From positions 17,318 to 81,317 of the forward strand of contig NZ_MOLV01000027.1 of assembly GCF_001870785.1 (NCBI RefSeq): a stretch of DNA of 64,000 nt. Direction: 5' to 3'. A program made the position numbers and the translations under genes. The stretch comes from Exiguobacterium sp. KRL4 (GTDB lineage: Bacteria; Bacillota; Bacilli; Exiguobacteriales; Exiguobacteriaceae). Under the pieces are notes generated by a model. The model saw only the letters and a list, made by a program, of their open reading frames with translations, ran no database searches and was not told the origin of the DNA. Below are positions 8,343-15,723 of this stretch, one piece after another (position 1 is the first letter of the stretch; the number at the start of each line of letters is the position of its first letter).

Positions 8343-8373
8343 AGGAGGTGTCCCCTCCTGACATCAAAGGAGG
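8343..8373 (+). promoter_or_regulatory. Tandem Shine-Dalgarno with intervening anti-SD
   Basis: GGAGG at 8344-8348 is followed by CCTCC at 8354-8358 and by a second AAAGGAGG at 8366-8373, which is correctly placed for ATG 8382. CCTCC can pair with either GGAGG, so the leader could fold into a translating or a blocked form. Only the sequence complementarity is seen; switching is inferred. Confidence 0.4.
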
Positions 8374-8381
8374 AACCATTC

Positions 8382-9194
8382 ATGCAACCTTACTTACGAA
8401 TCGAACACCAGCTGTTACGCGACGGAGCAAACTTCGCATCCGTCCATGAAAAGATGATTTATTTTCTGGTCCAGAGTTATGCCGGACCGGACGGACTCGC
8501 CTTCCCGTCACACCAGACGCTGGCGGACGCCGTCCCGTGCGGCAAGACGACCGTCAAAACGTGTTTACAGTCATTGATTGAAAAAGGATGGATTGAGAAG
8601 GTCAAACGATATGACCGTCACGGCGGACAGACGTCAAACGGTTACCGGATCTGTCTGCCGGAACGCGTCGTCTCCCGTCAGGAGGAAGGTCAGGAGACGG
8701 CAGCAGGGCAGTCACCTGTCGCCCCCAAAGAAAAAGGGGTTAAGAAAAATATCTTAAAAAAATACTCACCTTCATCAACGGGGCAGACCATGGACGAAGT
8801 CGTCCAGCACTTTGACACTGAAATCGGACGTGTCACCCCGTCAATCCGCCGTCAGCTCGACCTGCTTGTCGAAGAGAGCAGTGATGCCGTCGTGCATCAT
8901 GCGATCGAACAAGCAACGGCGGCGAACATCCGGCATTTCAACTACATCAAGGCGATTGTCAACAAGTTGAAGGAGCAGCGTCTGTTGACGCCTGAGCAAA
9001 TTGATGAACACGAACGACGCCGTCAGCAACGGTCCCGTCGCGCTCCACAAAAAACGAGTCGGACACGTTTACCGGACTGGGTCGAACGAGAACGCAGGCA
9101 ACAGCAACAGGTCGAGGCAAAACAGAAACAGCAATTCGAACAAGCCGTTCCGGATCAAGCGGAACTGGCACAACTGCTAGCACAACTCATCTAA
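8382..9194 (+). CDS. Phage-type replication/HTH protein (HTH_36, DnaD-like)
   Basis: 270 residues. Residues about 18-95 form a winged helix of the HTH_36 type (SVHEKMIYFLVQSYA, FPSHQTLADAVPCGKTTVK, LIEKGWIEKVKR), as found at the N-terminus of phage and plasmid replication initiators and DnaD-like proteins. Residues 130-200 are helical; the C-terminal 70 residues are rich in Gln and Arg, probably flexible and nucleic-acid binding. It is followed after 13 bases by an endolysin and a holin, so it may act as initiator or as regulator of the lysis genes. No phage structural genes are nearby. Confidence 0.7.
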   Translation: MQPYLRIEHQLLRDGANFASVHEKMIYFLVQSYAGPDGLAFPSHQTLADAVPCGKTTVKTCLQSLIEKGWIEKVKRYDRHGGQTSNGYRICLPERVVSRQEEGQETAAGQSPVAPKEKGVKKNILKKYSPSSTGQTMDEVVQHFDTEIGRVTPSIRRQLDLLVEESSDAVVHHAIEQATAANIRHFNYIKAIVNKLKEQRLLTPEQIDEHERRRQQRSRRAPQKTSRTRLPDWVERERRQQQQVEAKQKQQFEQAVPDQAELAQLLAQLI

Positions 9195-9207
9195 CAAGGA
9201 GGATATT

Positions 9208-9870
9208 ATGACACCATCACTTGACTGGTTACTCGAACGGGCGGACCGGAAGTTGACGAAGGAGATGGACCCGGACGTCGTCGCGATCACCCGCGCCGTC
9301 ATCACGGAACTGGCGGCAGAAGGTTTACCAATCGGGATTGCGCAAGCCTTTCGGACAAGACAGGAACAGGACGCTTTGTATGCAATCGGGCGGACCCGAC
9401 CCGGAAAAATCGTCACCTATGCGAAGGGGGGCGCGTCGAATCATAATTTCGGAGTCGCTATTGACTTGTTTCTGTATGCCGACGGGGGAAAACGGGCGGA
9501 ATTTCTGGCACCGCCCGATTCGCGATTGAAGCGTCTCGTCCGAGCAATGAAACAATACCAGATGCAGTGGGGCGGCGATTGGGGCAACTTCCCTGATTAT
9601 CCGCATTTTCAGCTCTATGATGCCGTCAATAAACAATCGAAACCGTTGCTTGGTCCCCGTTATCCGGGACGACCGCTCCATCCGGCAGCGACCTGGATGG
9701 ACGGAACTGTCATCCGGCTGATTCAAAAGCGGCTTCGTCTGCCTTTGACCGGACGGTTTGACACGACATTGACGCGTGTCGTCAAACAGTTTCAACAACG
9801 GCATCACTTGCAGGCGGACGGAGTGATTGGTCCCGTCACTTGGCGTCACCTGTTTGGAGCAGATCGATGA
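9208..9870 (+). CDS. Phage-type L-alanyl-D-glutamate endopeptidase (M15C endolysin)
   Basis: 220 residues, no signal peptide. The catalytic domain (about 1-145) has the M15C motifs AQAFRTRQEQDALYAIGRT, NHNFGVAIDLFLY (zinc His and Asp) and PHFQL (second zinc His), as in CwlK and phage Ply500-type lysins, which cut the L-Ala-D-Glu bond of peptidoglycan. Residues about 165-218 are a peptidoglycan-binding domain 1 (VKQFQQRHHLQADGVIGPVTW). Lack of a signal peptide and overlap with a holin gene show it is exported through holin lesions. Confidence 0.9.
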   Translation: MTPSLDWLLERADRKLTKEMDPDVVAITRAVITELAAEGLPIGIAQAFRTRQEQDALYAIGRTRPGKIVTYAKGGASNHNFGVAIDLFLYADGGKRAEFLAPPDSRLKRLVRAMKQYQMQWGGDWGNFPDYPHFQLYDAVNKQSKPLLGPRYPGRPLHPAATWMDGTVIRLIQKRLRLPLTGRFDTTLTRVVKQFQQRHHLQADGVIGPVTWRHLFGADR

Positions 9871-10121
9871 AGAGCCGGTACGTCGCCGTACTCCGTCTCC
9901 TCGTTCCCCTGTATAGTTTCGTGAATCTGACGTTACTTGCACTCGGCTATACGCCACTCCCGTTTGAGACGACGCAGGTCGAGACGGCTCTGACGGCTGG
10001 TCTTGGGGCGAGCAGTCTGATCTATGCCTGGTGGAAAAATAATAATCTGACGCACTCCGCCGAACAGGCACAAGAGTGGTTACGCGAATTAAAACAACAA
10101 AAATCAAAAAGGAGTTCGTAA
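9867..10121 (+). CDS. Holin, SPP1 family
   Basis: 84 residues beginning MKSRYVAVLRLLVPLYSFVN, with two hydrophobic helices (about 8-28 and 42-58) and the SPP1-holin signature SLIYAWWKNNNLTHSAEQA, followed by a basic tail (KQQKSKRSS). The ATG overlaps the endolysin stop (ATGA), with GGAG 12 bases upstream. It should form membrane lesions that release the endolysin. With the preceding two genes it makes a complete lysis cassette without visible head, tail or integrase genes. Confidence 0.85.
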   Translation: MKSRYVAVLRLLVPLYSFVNLTLLALGYTPLPFETTQVETALTAGLGASSLIYAWWKNNNLTHSAEQAQEWLRELKQQKSKRSS

Positions 10122-10167
10122 ATTGTTTGGAATGTGCAGACAACGGGCATTATTTCGAGTAGAGCGC

Positions 10168-10195
10168 TAATGGTTTGATCCCAAGATACCGATAA
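10168..10195 (+). promoter_or_regulatory. Motility sigma (SigD-like) promoter candidate
   Basis: TAAT (10168-10171), 16-bp spacer, ACCGATAA (10188-10195), close to the Bacillus SigD pattern TAAA-N15-GCCGATAT. The same -10 octamer stands before the chemoreceptor gene at 49921. It would give a leader of about 60 bases to the TTG start at 10265. Confidence 0.5.
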
Positions 10196-10264
10196 TAAGG
10201 TAGCGCACCGCATCGTCATCGGTCGTAAGTCGAGGCGACGGACAAGAAAGAGGTCAGACTGAAC

Positions 10265-11407
10265 TTGAAACTATCGACGTTGCAACTTTACCTGCTACTG
10301 GCATTGTTTTCTTTATTGTTTACAAGCATCTGGAGTTATAATGCCTTTTTAAAAATCGAACAAGAAAACGACCGGATCATCACGGAAGCGATTCCGATTT
10401 CAAACGCCGCGTCCCAACTGTTCCCGTTGTTGCTTGATCAGGAATTGACGGTCCGGAGTTATTTGCTCAATCAAAATGACCAAACCTTCCAACAATTCAA
10501 AACGACAAACGCCGAACTCAAGGAGACGATTGCACAGTTACGAATGCTCGACCAACGTCATCCGATCATGAAACAATTATTGATAGAAGAAGCGATCCCG
10601 TTGATTCAACGGACGGACGGTTTTTACGAACAGCAAATTCGCTGGATCCAAGATAATCAAGTGGAACGTGCGATGTTAAAGCGATACAGTGGCATGGACT
10701 ATATCAACCAGTTCCGTCCGATCAATGCGAAGATTCGCCAAGACATCGATAACATCATTCAAGAGGCGACGGATCGTTCCGAACAAGCGTCTGCTTCCGC
10801 CAAGTGGGTCATTGTCATCGTCGTCAGTGTCGCGGTTTTGCTGCTGATGGCCTTCTTGCAGACAATCCGGCTCGAACGAAGCAAACAGGCGTTGATCCAT
10901 CGGTCGTTGCATGATGCCTTGACAGGAATTCCGAACCGGCGGGCGTTTGACGAACATTTGGAGACATCGTTCAAGGTGGCGAAGGAACAGCAGACGGACG
11001 TTGCCTTGATATTAGTCGATGTCGATGAATTCAAGCTCTATAACGATACGTACGGTCACTTGAAAGGGGACTGGTGTCTCGAGAAAGTCGCCGACTCGTT
11101 AAAAAAACATGCTGGTGAATATGGTCTCGTCTCCCGGTACGGCGGAGAGGAATTCGCCGTCATCTTGACGGAACAGGCGGATCGTGTCCAGCATGTCGCG
11201 GAACGAATTCGCGGTGAAATCTTACAGTTGAACATCGAGCATGCTGCTTATCAACCGCTCTGCCAACTCAGTGTCAGCATCGGAGTCGCCGTCGTCCGAC
11301 CGGATGACACCTTGTCGGAAGAGGATTTGATTGTTCTAGCCGATCAAGCCTTGTATCGGGCGAAGTCGAGCGGTCGCAATCAAATTTCAAGCCATGAAGC
11401 CAGTTGA
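10265..11407 (+). CDS. Membrane diguanylate cyclase (4HB/CHASE3-like sensor, GGDEF)
   Basis: 380 residues from a TTG start (no ATG nearby; AGAGGT upstream). Membrane helices at about 7-25 and 180-201 enclose a helical extracytoplasmic domain of about 150 residues, resembling CHASE3 or four-helix-bundle sensors. The GGDEF domain begins at LHDALTGIPNRRAFDEH and has an intact active loop RYGGEEF, predicting cyclic di-GMP synthesis. No RxxD inhibitory site precedes it. A motility-type promoter upstream suggests co-expression with flagella and chemotaxis genes. A terminator follows. Confidence 0.88.
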   Translation: MKLSTLQLYLLLALFSLLFTSIWSYNAFLKIEQENDRIITEAIPISNAASQLFPLLLDQELTVRSYLLNQNDQTFQQFKTTNAELKETIAQLRMLDQRHPIMKQLLIEEAIPLIQRTDGFYEQQIRWIQDNQVERAMLKRYSGMDYINQFRPINAKIRQDIDNIIQEATDRSEQASASAKWVIVIVVSVAVLLLMAFLQTIRLERSKQALIHRSLHDALTGIPNRRAFDEHLETSFKVAKEQQTDVALILVDVDEFKLYNDTYGHLKGDWCLEKVADSLKKHAGEYGLVSRYGGEEFAVILTEQADRVQHVAERIRGEILQLNIEHAAYQPLCQLSVSIGVAVVRPDDTLSEEDLIVLADQALYRAKSSGRNQISSHEAS

Positions 11408-11416
11408 GGTATGAAA

Positions 11417-11459
11417 AAAGAGCTCTGATCTCATCCAGAAGATGGGGCCAGAGCTCTTT
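11417..11459. terminator. Bidirectional terminator
   Basis: Perfect arms AAAGAGCTCTG/CAGAGCTCTTT enclosing a 21-base loop that can fold further; T-rich on the plus strand and A-rich on the other side. Lies between convergent genes ending at 11407 and 11473. Confidence 0.75.
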
Positions 11460-11472
11460 GTTCATCATCGAA

Positions 11473-11769
11473 TCATTGCAAAATCACACAATAGGAATGG
11501 TCGGAAATCAACGGAGCGGAAATGACGAACACTGTCTTGACCGGTGTCCCGCCGACTTTCGCATCGAGTTGATTCAGTTGGGACCGAATTTTTCGACTCA
11601 AGACATAGCGTGTTTCCGTACTCAATTCATCCATCTCTTCATCATGGACATGTAATAAGAGTTGAAACGGTTCGAGCGAGAAAATTGAAAAATCACAGTC
11701 GATTCGAGGGTCTTGAAAACGTTCATTCAAACCGTTTTTGATGAAGTATGCTTCTTGTGCGGAAATCAT
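11473..11769 (-). CDS. Hypothetical soluble protein (98 aa)
   Basis: No family recognised. It has a predicted alpha/beta makeup (FSIFSLEPFQLLLHVHDEEMDEL, then a charged helix with RKIRSQLNQLD, then VKTVFVISAPLI) and no membrane segment. Start ATG 11769 has a weak GAGCGAGGCG upstream. An AT-rich region (11810-11860) upstream probably holds its promoter. A shared terminator lies downstream. Confidence 0.55.
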   Translation of the reverse strand: MISAQEAYFIKNGLNERFQDPRIDCDFSIFSLEPFQLLLHVHDEEMDELSTETRYVLSRKIRSQLNQLDAKVGGTPVKTVFVISAPLISDHSYCVILQ

Positions 11770-11978
11770 CTCGTTTCGCCTCGCTCTCTTCCAAAAAACA
11801 GTTCAAAAAATTATAAGCTGTTACTTAACTATATAGTATATATTACCCATCTTTTTTGAAAAATATCAGTTATGGCTTAAAAAGTGACCGGAAATTGGAT
11901 TTTTAGGGGATTTGTTAGAAGAACCACAAAAAAACTGCCCGATTTCGATGCACGTTGTCAAAGACAAGTACATGGACA

Positions 11979-12650
11979 TCAGACAGTCATCGAACCGACA
12001 CGACGTAAAAAATCTTCCGTCGTCTGTTTGAAGAACGTCAATTGGTGGGCGGGAATAGAAAATTTGTCACCGTATCGGACTTCTAAATAATGTGGACTGA
12101 CGGGGGACGGGAATTCGATCCGGTCAAACCATTCCGTCATCGTTTCCTGGTCTTGTCGTTGTAAGGGCTCCGGTAGCCGACGGTTGAACAGAAGCATATG
12201 TTGGCGGATGTCTTCTGCTGGTAAATCGTGATCCGGATAATGCAAGACCTGAACGCGACTGGTCGCAAAGTGAATCGGTTGGAAGCGTACCGGTCGAACG
12301 ATTTTTATGTAGTGGGCAATCAGGGCGGCTGTCACGAAGACAAGTAAGATGAAGATGAACGGATAGGGAGGGGCGACGATCAAGGAATCAAACCCCGTCC
12401 GTAAAAATGCCGGCTCCGGTTCGGCCGCGACGACATCAATGATCGGATCAATAGTGAGCGTGAGCGGTTCGGAAGGAAGTGACAGCTCGTAGGAGTCGCC
12501 ACAACGGGTCGTACAGGAAAATTCGGTGTGACTGTCGAAAAAAGAAACAACGTGAGTTAATAGGCGTGGGACAAATGATTTGATCAGTAACAAGATTAGC
12601 AGGACGACGGAAATGAATAATCCGAGTTTCAGTCGGATGGATGTTAGCAT
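11979..12650 (-). CDS. Membrane protein of unknown function (223 aa)
   Basis: A signal-anchor helix (about residues 9-30) is followed by an extracytoplasmic stretch with a CTTRC cysteine pair, a second helix (about 92-112), and a cytoplasmic domain of about 110 residues (LPAEDIRQHMLLFNRRLPEP, MTEWFDRIEF, HQLTFFKQTTEDFLRR). The cytoplasmic part vaguely recalls the C-terminal domain that follows transglutaminase or DUF4129 proteins, but I cannot assign a family. AAAGAGG precedes ATG 12650. It is divergent from the threonine aldolase gene. Confidence 0.6.
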   Translation of the reverse strand: MLTSIRLKLGLFISVVLLILLLIKSFVPRLLTHVVSFFDSHTEFSCTTRCGDSYELSLPSEPLTLTIDPIIDVVAAEPEPAFLRTGFDSLIVAPPYPFIFILLVFVTAALIAHYIKIVRPVRFQPIHFATSRVQVLHYPDHDLPAEDIRQHMLLFNRRLPEPLQRQDQETMTEWFDRIEFPSPVSPHYLEVRYGDKFSIPAHQLTFFKQTTEDFLRRVGSMTV

Positions 12651-12782
12651 GAAGCCACCTCTTTTTTTGCCGCGAAAACGGTTGATGAATCAGTCTGAAC
12701 TGAGTATAGCAAATTCATCGTCAAAAGGTTTTGATTTTTTCAAAAATTAGTCATTATTTCCTAAAAAAATGGAGGTTTCAAG

Positions 12783-13853
12783 ATGAGTCGATTACGGACG
12801 ACCTTTCAACAATCTACAGGACAGATCAGTGGGCATGGCAAACGGAATGTCGGTGTCTTAACAGCAGCGTTCGCGGAAATCGAAGACGGACGTTCAAGCG
12901 ATCAGTACGGTGCCGGTCCCTTCATCGAACCGTTCGAACAGAAGATGGCAGACCAACTCGGGATGGAAGAGGCGGTCTTTTTCCCAAGTGGGACGATGGC
13001 GCAACAAATCGCCTTACGGATCTGGTCGGACGAGACAGGAAACCGGACCGTCGCCTATCATCCGCTCTGCCATCTCGAAATCCATGAGCAGGATGGTCTG
13101 AAGGAACTGCATCCGATCCAGACGATGCTGGTCGGCGAGGCGGACCGGCTGATGACGCTTGACGAGATTAAGGCCTTGCCGGATGTTGCCTGTCTGTTGC
13201 TTGAACTCCCACAACGCGAAATTGGCGGGGTCGCCCCAGCGTTCAGCGAACTGGAAGCGATCAGTCGGCATTGCCGCGAACGGGGGATTCGTCTTCACTT
13301 GGATGGTGCCCGTTTGTTTGAGATGTTGCCGTATTATCAAAAGACGGCAGCGGAAATAGCCGCCTTGTTCGACAGCGTCTACCTCTCGTTTTATAAAGGA
13401 CTCGGCGGGATTGCTGGGGCGATTCTCGCGGGGCCGGCGGCATTTTGTCAAACGGCGCGGATTTGGAAACGACGGTATGGCGGGGATTTGATCAGTCTTT
13501 ATCCGTATATCGTCTCAGCCGATCATTATTATGAACTCCGGAAGGACCGGATGGGTCAGTATCATGAAAACGCGAAACAACTGGCAGAGCGGTTTAATGC
13601 GTTGCCGGGTGTCTTCACGACGCCGAAAGTCCCCGTCTCGAACATGTTCCACCTACATTTTTCGGGGCAGTCGGATGAAGTCTCCCCGAAGCTCGAACAG
13701 ATTCAGGAAACGACGAGGATTGGTCTTGTCGGTTACCTCGTCGACAAAGACGGGTATTGTTCAACAGAAATCAGTCTTGGGGATGCCTACGCGGAACTTG
13801 AGATCGACCGCTTGGAAGAAGTGTTTGAGCAATTGCACCAGACGTTTTCTTAA
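12783..13853 (+). CDS. Threonine aldolase / beta-eliminating lyase family (PLP)
   Basis: 356 residues, PLP fold type I. Asp174 in LHLDGARLFE and Lys205 in YLSFYKGLGG are the expected cofactor-binding Asp and Schiff-base Lys; PSGTMAQQIAL (68-78) is the phosphate-binding loop. The family cleaves L-threonine or L-allo-threonine to glycine and acetaldehyde in the cytoplasm; related members act on other beta-hydroxy amino acids. ATG 12783 follows ATGGAGG. Its stop overlaps the convergent MerR gene by 4 bases. It stands alone. Confidence 0.83.
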   Translation: MSRLRTTFQQSTGQISGHGKRNVGVLTAAFAEIEDGRSSDQYGAGPFIEPFEQKMADQLGMEEAVFFPSGTMAQQIALRIWSDETGNRTVAYHPLCHLEIHEQDGLKELHPIQTMLVGEADRLMTLDEIKALPDVACLLLELPQREIGGVAPAFSELEAISRHCRERGIRLHLDGARLFEMLPYYQKTAAEIAALFDSVYLSFYKGLGGIAGAILAGPAAFCQTARIWKRRYGGDLISLYPYIVSADHYYELRKDRMGQYHENAKQLAERFNALPGVFTTPKVPVSNMFHLHFSGQSDEVSPKLEQIQETTRIGLVGYLVDKDGYCSTEISLGDAYAELEIDRLEEVFEQLHQTFS

Positions 13854-14242
13854 ATGGGGCGCAATGTTTCCTCTGCAACAGAAGGGTGGTGCTTGCGGTA
13901 AGTGGCAATTTTTTCCGTAATCAGCTGTTCCGTCTGCATGAGTTCAGCGAGCTGGTCGCGCACGTTTTGTTGATGGGCTTCAAGAAGGCGCAGCCGGTCA
14001 CGCGTCGTATCGTGTTTATCGGACGAAGCGAGAAACAATTCAACATACTCCCGGATCTGATCAATCGGCATATGCGTTGCCCGGAGGCGTAAGACAAAGC
14101 GGAGCCACGTCAGTTGGGTCTCGTCATAACGCCGGATACCGCTTGCCGTCCGTGTCGGAAACAGCAGACCTTCTTTTTCGTAATACCGGATTGTATGCGC
14201 CGTCGTCTGTGTCAACCGGCTGATTTCAGAAATCGTATACAT
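13850..14242 (-). CDS. MerR-family regulator
   Basis: 130 residues. The N-terminal winged helix is typical (YTISEISRLTQTTAHTIRYYEKEGLL, then GIRRYDETQL), followed by a long dimerisation coiled coil (about 80-120) and no cysteine effector site, so it belongs with small-molecule/aldehyde-type MerR proteins rather than metal sensors. It is divergent from an SDR gene; the space between them holds a dyad inside a 19-bp promoter spacer, the usual MerR target. AAAGGTGAT precedes ATG 14242. Confidence 0.88.
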   Translation of the reverse strand: MYTISEISRLTQTTAHTIRYYEKEGLLFPTRTASGIRRYDETQLTWLRFVLRLRATHMPIDQIREYVELFLASSDKHDTTRDRLRLLEAHQQNVRDQLAELMQTEQLITEKIATYRKHHPSVAEETLRPI

Positions 14243-14261
14243 GTCGTATCACCTTTCTTGC

Positions 14262-14292
14262 TTGACTTAGAGTAAACTCTAACTTGTAGACT
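14262..14292 (+). promoter_or_regulatory. MerR-type promoter/operator of the SDR gene
   Basis: TTGACT (14262-14267), a 19-bp spacer and TAGACT (14287-14292). The spacer contains the dyad TTAGAGT-AA-ACTCTAA (14267-14282). The overlong spacer with a central dyad is the hallmark of promoters activated by MerR proteins through DNA untwisting. Confidence 0.8.
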
Positions 14293-14325
14293 TTTACTAT
14301 ACCAAACAGAAATGGGGAATTACAG

Positions 14326-15081
14326 ATGAAATACACAGTCATTACTGGTGCCAGCTCAGGAATCGGGTACGAAACGGCGAAAGTGCTCGCGCAAAAAGGA
14401 AAATCGCTTGTCCTCGTCGCACGACGGACGGACGAACTCGAAAAATTGCGGGACGAAGTCAAAGCTCTTGCACCGGACAGTGACGTCCTCTTACGGTCGG
14501 TCGATTTAACGGAATCGGCCAATGTCCATGACTTGTATGAGTCATTAAAAGACCTCGATATCGAGACGTGGATCAATAACGCCGGATTCGGTGATTTTGA
14601 CAACGTCAAGGACGTGTCGGTCTCAAAAATCGAGAAGATGCTCCGCCTGAACATCGAAGCGTTGACGGTCTTGACGAGTCTGTATGTCCACGACTACCAT
14701 GATGTCGAAGGAACAACCGTCTTGAACGTCTCGTCCGGCGGCGGCTACCGGATCGTCCCGAACGCTGTCACGTATTGCGCGACGAAATTCTATGTTAGTG
14801 CCTACACGGAAGGACTGGCGCAGGAACTGAAAAATTCCGGGGCAAAATTGCGGGCGAAAGTCTTGGCACCGGCTGCGACGGAAACGGAATTTGCTGACCG
14901 TTCGCGGGGGGAACAGGGATTTGATTACAGCAAACATGTCGCGAAGTATCATACAGCGGCGGAGATGGCAGGATTCCTCGACCAGTTGCTCAACAGCGAC
15001 GCCATCGTCGGGATCGTCAACGCCGAAGATTATTCGTTTGAACTCCGGGGACCACTCTTTACGTATGTGGGTGCCAACTGA
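14326..15081 (+). CDS. Short-chain dehydrogenase/reductase
   Basis: 251 residues, classical SDR. The Rossmann motif TGASSGIG is at the N-terminus, NNAG follows strand 4, the catalytic Ser is in LNVSSGGG and the Tyr/Lys pair is in YCATK. Arg residues after strand 2 (VARRTDEL) favour NADP(H). These enzymes reduce aldehydes or ketones in the cytoplasm; the substrate is unknown. The gene is controlled from a MerR-type promoter next to a divergent MerR gene, suggesting induction by a reactive small molecule. Confidence 0.88.
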   Translation: MKYTVITGASSGIGYETAKVLAQKGKSLVLVARRTDELEKLRDEVKALAPDSDVLLRSVDLTESANVHDLYESLKDLDIETWINNAGFGDFDNVKDVSVSKIEKMLRLNIEALTVLTSLYVHDYHDVEGTTVLNVSSGGGYRIVPNAVTYCATKFYVSAYTEGLAQELKNSGAKLRAKVLAPAATETEFADRSRGEQGFDYSKHVAKYHTAAEMAGFLDQLLNSDAIVGIVNAEDYSFELRGPLFTYVGAN

Positions 15082-15087
15082 TTCAGA

Positions 15088-15135
15088 CTCAAAAAAACCA
15101 GCCTCCCGCTTTTGCAGGAGGCTGGTTTTTTTGAG
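15088..15135 (+). terminator. Rho-independent terminator
   Basis: Arms AAAAAAACCAGCCTCC and GGAGGCTGGTTTTTTT are perfectly complementary around a 10-base loop. Follows the SDR gene and could also work for the opposite strand. Confidence 0.9.
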
Positions 15136-15182
15136 TTTATCTGATTCGGACGCATCCGAATCCGGTATGTTTCCAGATCCAA

Positions 15183-15485
15183 TCAGATCAGGGGCATGGC
15201 AAAGGTCGACAATAAACTGACGACTAAAAACAGCGCGTAGCTGAAGAAGGTTGTTTTCGGGCTGCCATCGGTCCGACTGCCTAGTATCGAAAAAAGACCG
15301 ATCGCACACACCGTAAGTACGGATAATAAGAGCGATTGAGGCGAATTGGTCACGGGGACCAGTGATTGCGCCAAATGGGCGAGACCAAGCGGCAGGACGA
15401 TGAGTAAAAAGTAATAACCAAGCCGTGCCTCAGACGGATGGTCAGTCGATTGATGATGGGAAACCGTGCGTGTATGCATTCTCAT
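15183..15485 (-). CDS. Small membrane protein (100 aa)
   Basis: Unknown family. After a polar His-rich N-terminus (MRMHTRTVSHHQSTDH) there are three hydrophobic helices (about 23-43, 50-68 and 79-98). AGAAGGAAGTG precedes ATG 15485. It is transcribed alone, towards the SDR terminator. Confidence 0.6.
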   Translation of the reverse strand: MRMHTRTVSHHQSTDHPSEARLGYYFLLIVLPLGLAHLAQSLVPVTNSPQSLLLSVLTVCAIGLFSILGSRTDGSPKTTFFSYALFLVVSLLSTFAMPLI

Positions 15486-15723
15486 GGTTATTCACTTCCT
15501 TCTGCATTTAGTATAGAGGACAATTCCTGCAATCTTCGTTACAGTCCGATGAGAAGTCGATAACAAGATGAACACAATATGACGAAACGATGTCGGCTAG
15601 TTCCAATTTTGTAAAAAAGCATTTCCCAACTAGGCGTCTTATGTAAAAAAGTGTAAACTGATAAAAAGTAAAAAACTGACGATACGATCCATATGAGGAA
15701 AGTGAACGGGGAAGGGGAAGCGG

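Noticed and set aside
9325..10143. Open frame of 272 codons on the reverse strand across the endolysin and holin
   Set aside because: It is antisense to two clearly recognisable genes, has low-complexity Ser/Arg composition, and no ribosome-binding site.
10122..10264. Cyclic di-GMP riboswitch before the GGDEF gene
   Set aside because: The conserved GEMM cores (GGCAAA, GGACGCAAAGCC-like) are missing. A motility-type promoter explains the region better.
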